DNA of 51,547 nucleotides from Lentimicrobium sp. (lineage in GTDB: Bacteria > Bacteroidota > Bacteroidia > Bacteroidales > Lentimicrobiaceae). The DNA is taken from assembly GCA_019429275.1 (NCBI GenBank), contig JAHYJC010000034.1, positions 1 to 51,547 of the forward strand, written 5' to 3'. How positions within the stretch are numbered: the stretch's first letter is position 1; each line of letters starts with the position of its first letter. The position numbers and the translations under genes were made by a program. Below, in pieces: positions 51,422 through 51,547 of this stretch. The notes below the pieces were generated by a model, which was not told where the DNA came from, did no database searches, and saw only the letters and a list, made by a program, of their open reading frames with translations.

Positions 51422-51547
51422 ATCGAGTAGGAGGAAAATAAAACAGTTTTCCTCCTGTTTTATTTTCCGACCTCTCACACCACCGTACGTACCGTTCGGT
51501 ATACGGCGGTTTGTTAGAAAAGTGTTAACTGGTATTCTGTTTTCCAA
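51422..51547 (-). mobile_element. Group II intron, 3' end (domains V and VI; cut by window edge)
   Basis: On the minus strand, bases 51510-51477 fold as a 34-nt domain V hairpin (CCGCCGTA stem, GAAC-capped tip, ACG bulge side GTACGTACGG). Bases 51476-51423 form domain VI: GAGAGG pairs with CCT-A-CTC leaving a bulged adenosine at 51428, topped by a perfect 14-bp stem (51433-51446 with 51455-51468). The intron ends ...CTCGAT at 51422, an AY 3' end with the branch-point 7 bases before it. The rest of the intron lies beyond the right edge. The 3' exon is non-coding, upstream of the AsmA-family gene. Confidence 0.85.

Noticed and set aside
1-51547. The window as a circular element or plasmid closed through one intron
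   Set aside because: The gene content is chromosomal (clpP, clpX, ddl, miaA, rsmE), with no replication or partition genes; two intron copies at an assembly break explain the ends more simply.

Overview
The window looks like chromosomal DNA of a member of the Bacteroidota, probably class Bacteroidia, with a respiratory lifestyle that includes low oxygen. Signs of the phylum are type IX secretion (Por) C-terminal sorting domains on three large proteins, the DUF4492-cydA-cydB order, single genes for DUF4294, DUF4159 and DUF5777 proteins, a TonB-dependent receptor with an N-terminal carboxypeptidase-regulatory-like domain, PKD-domain secreted proteins, and several TAnnTTTG -7 promoter elements just upstream of genes. 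No rRNA, tRNA or CRISPR array was recognised.

Layout. (1) Both edges end inside group II introns on the minus strand: bases 120-1 are a 5' intron end starting GTGCG directly after a terminator hairpin, and 51547-51422 are a 3' end with domains V and VI and a bulged adenosine. (2) 243-6445 is an accessory electron-transfer island: a CX4CH lipoprotein cytochrome, a DUF5777 beta-barrel, a monoheme cytochrome c, a seven-heme membrane-anchored cytochrome, a b-type membrane cytochrome and a collagen-spaced multiheme lipoprotein. It is flanked by a divergent Crp/Fnr regulator and a TorD-type chaperone. A shared motif, TGAT(C/T)TATATCATCA, lies in front of the cytochrome/regulator pair and in front of the chaperone gene, suggesting one regulon. 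(3) 6757-14780 holds a VWA protein, a GH3/serine-hydrolase fusion, tpx, clpP, clpX and a DUF4294 protein. (4) 14856-19019 holds a polyprenyl-phosphate sugar transferase overlapping a lipoprotein gene, a Gfo/Idh/MocA oxidoreductase and pcm. (5) 19054-24547 is a TonB receptor with a DUF2271 protein, then a glycosyltransferase overlapping miaA. (6) 24605-31819 holds an aromatic amino acid hydroxylase, a CPA2 antiporter, a DUF4159 protein, rsmE, ddl and a heavy-metal-domain lipoprotein. (7) 32166-35263 is the cytochrome bd operon: DUF4492, cydA, cydB and a 45-codon membrane ORF that could be an extra small subunit. (8) 35454-45379 carries three T9SS cargo proteins, a PASTA protein and a RluD-type pseudouridine synthase. 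(9) 45579-51246 holds an LpxR-like outer-membrane protein, a CapA-like protein and an AsmA-family protein with a hendecad-repeat C-terminus.

The most coherent candidate for something undescribed is the island at 243-6623. A quinol-oxidising membrane cytochrome pair, periplasmic carriers, an outer-membrane barrel and lipoprotein cytochromes could together form an electron path across the envelope, controlled by an FNR-like regulator whose predicted binding site also precedes a molybdoenzyme chaperone. No terminal reductase is encoded in the window, so the acceptor is unknown. Second is the small ORF after cydB.
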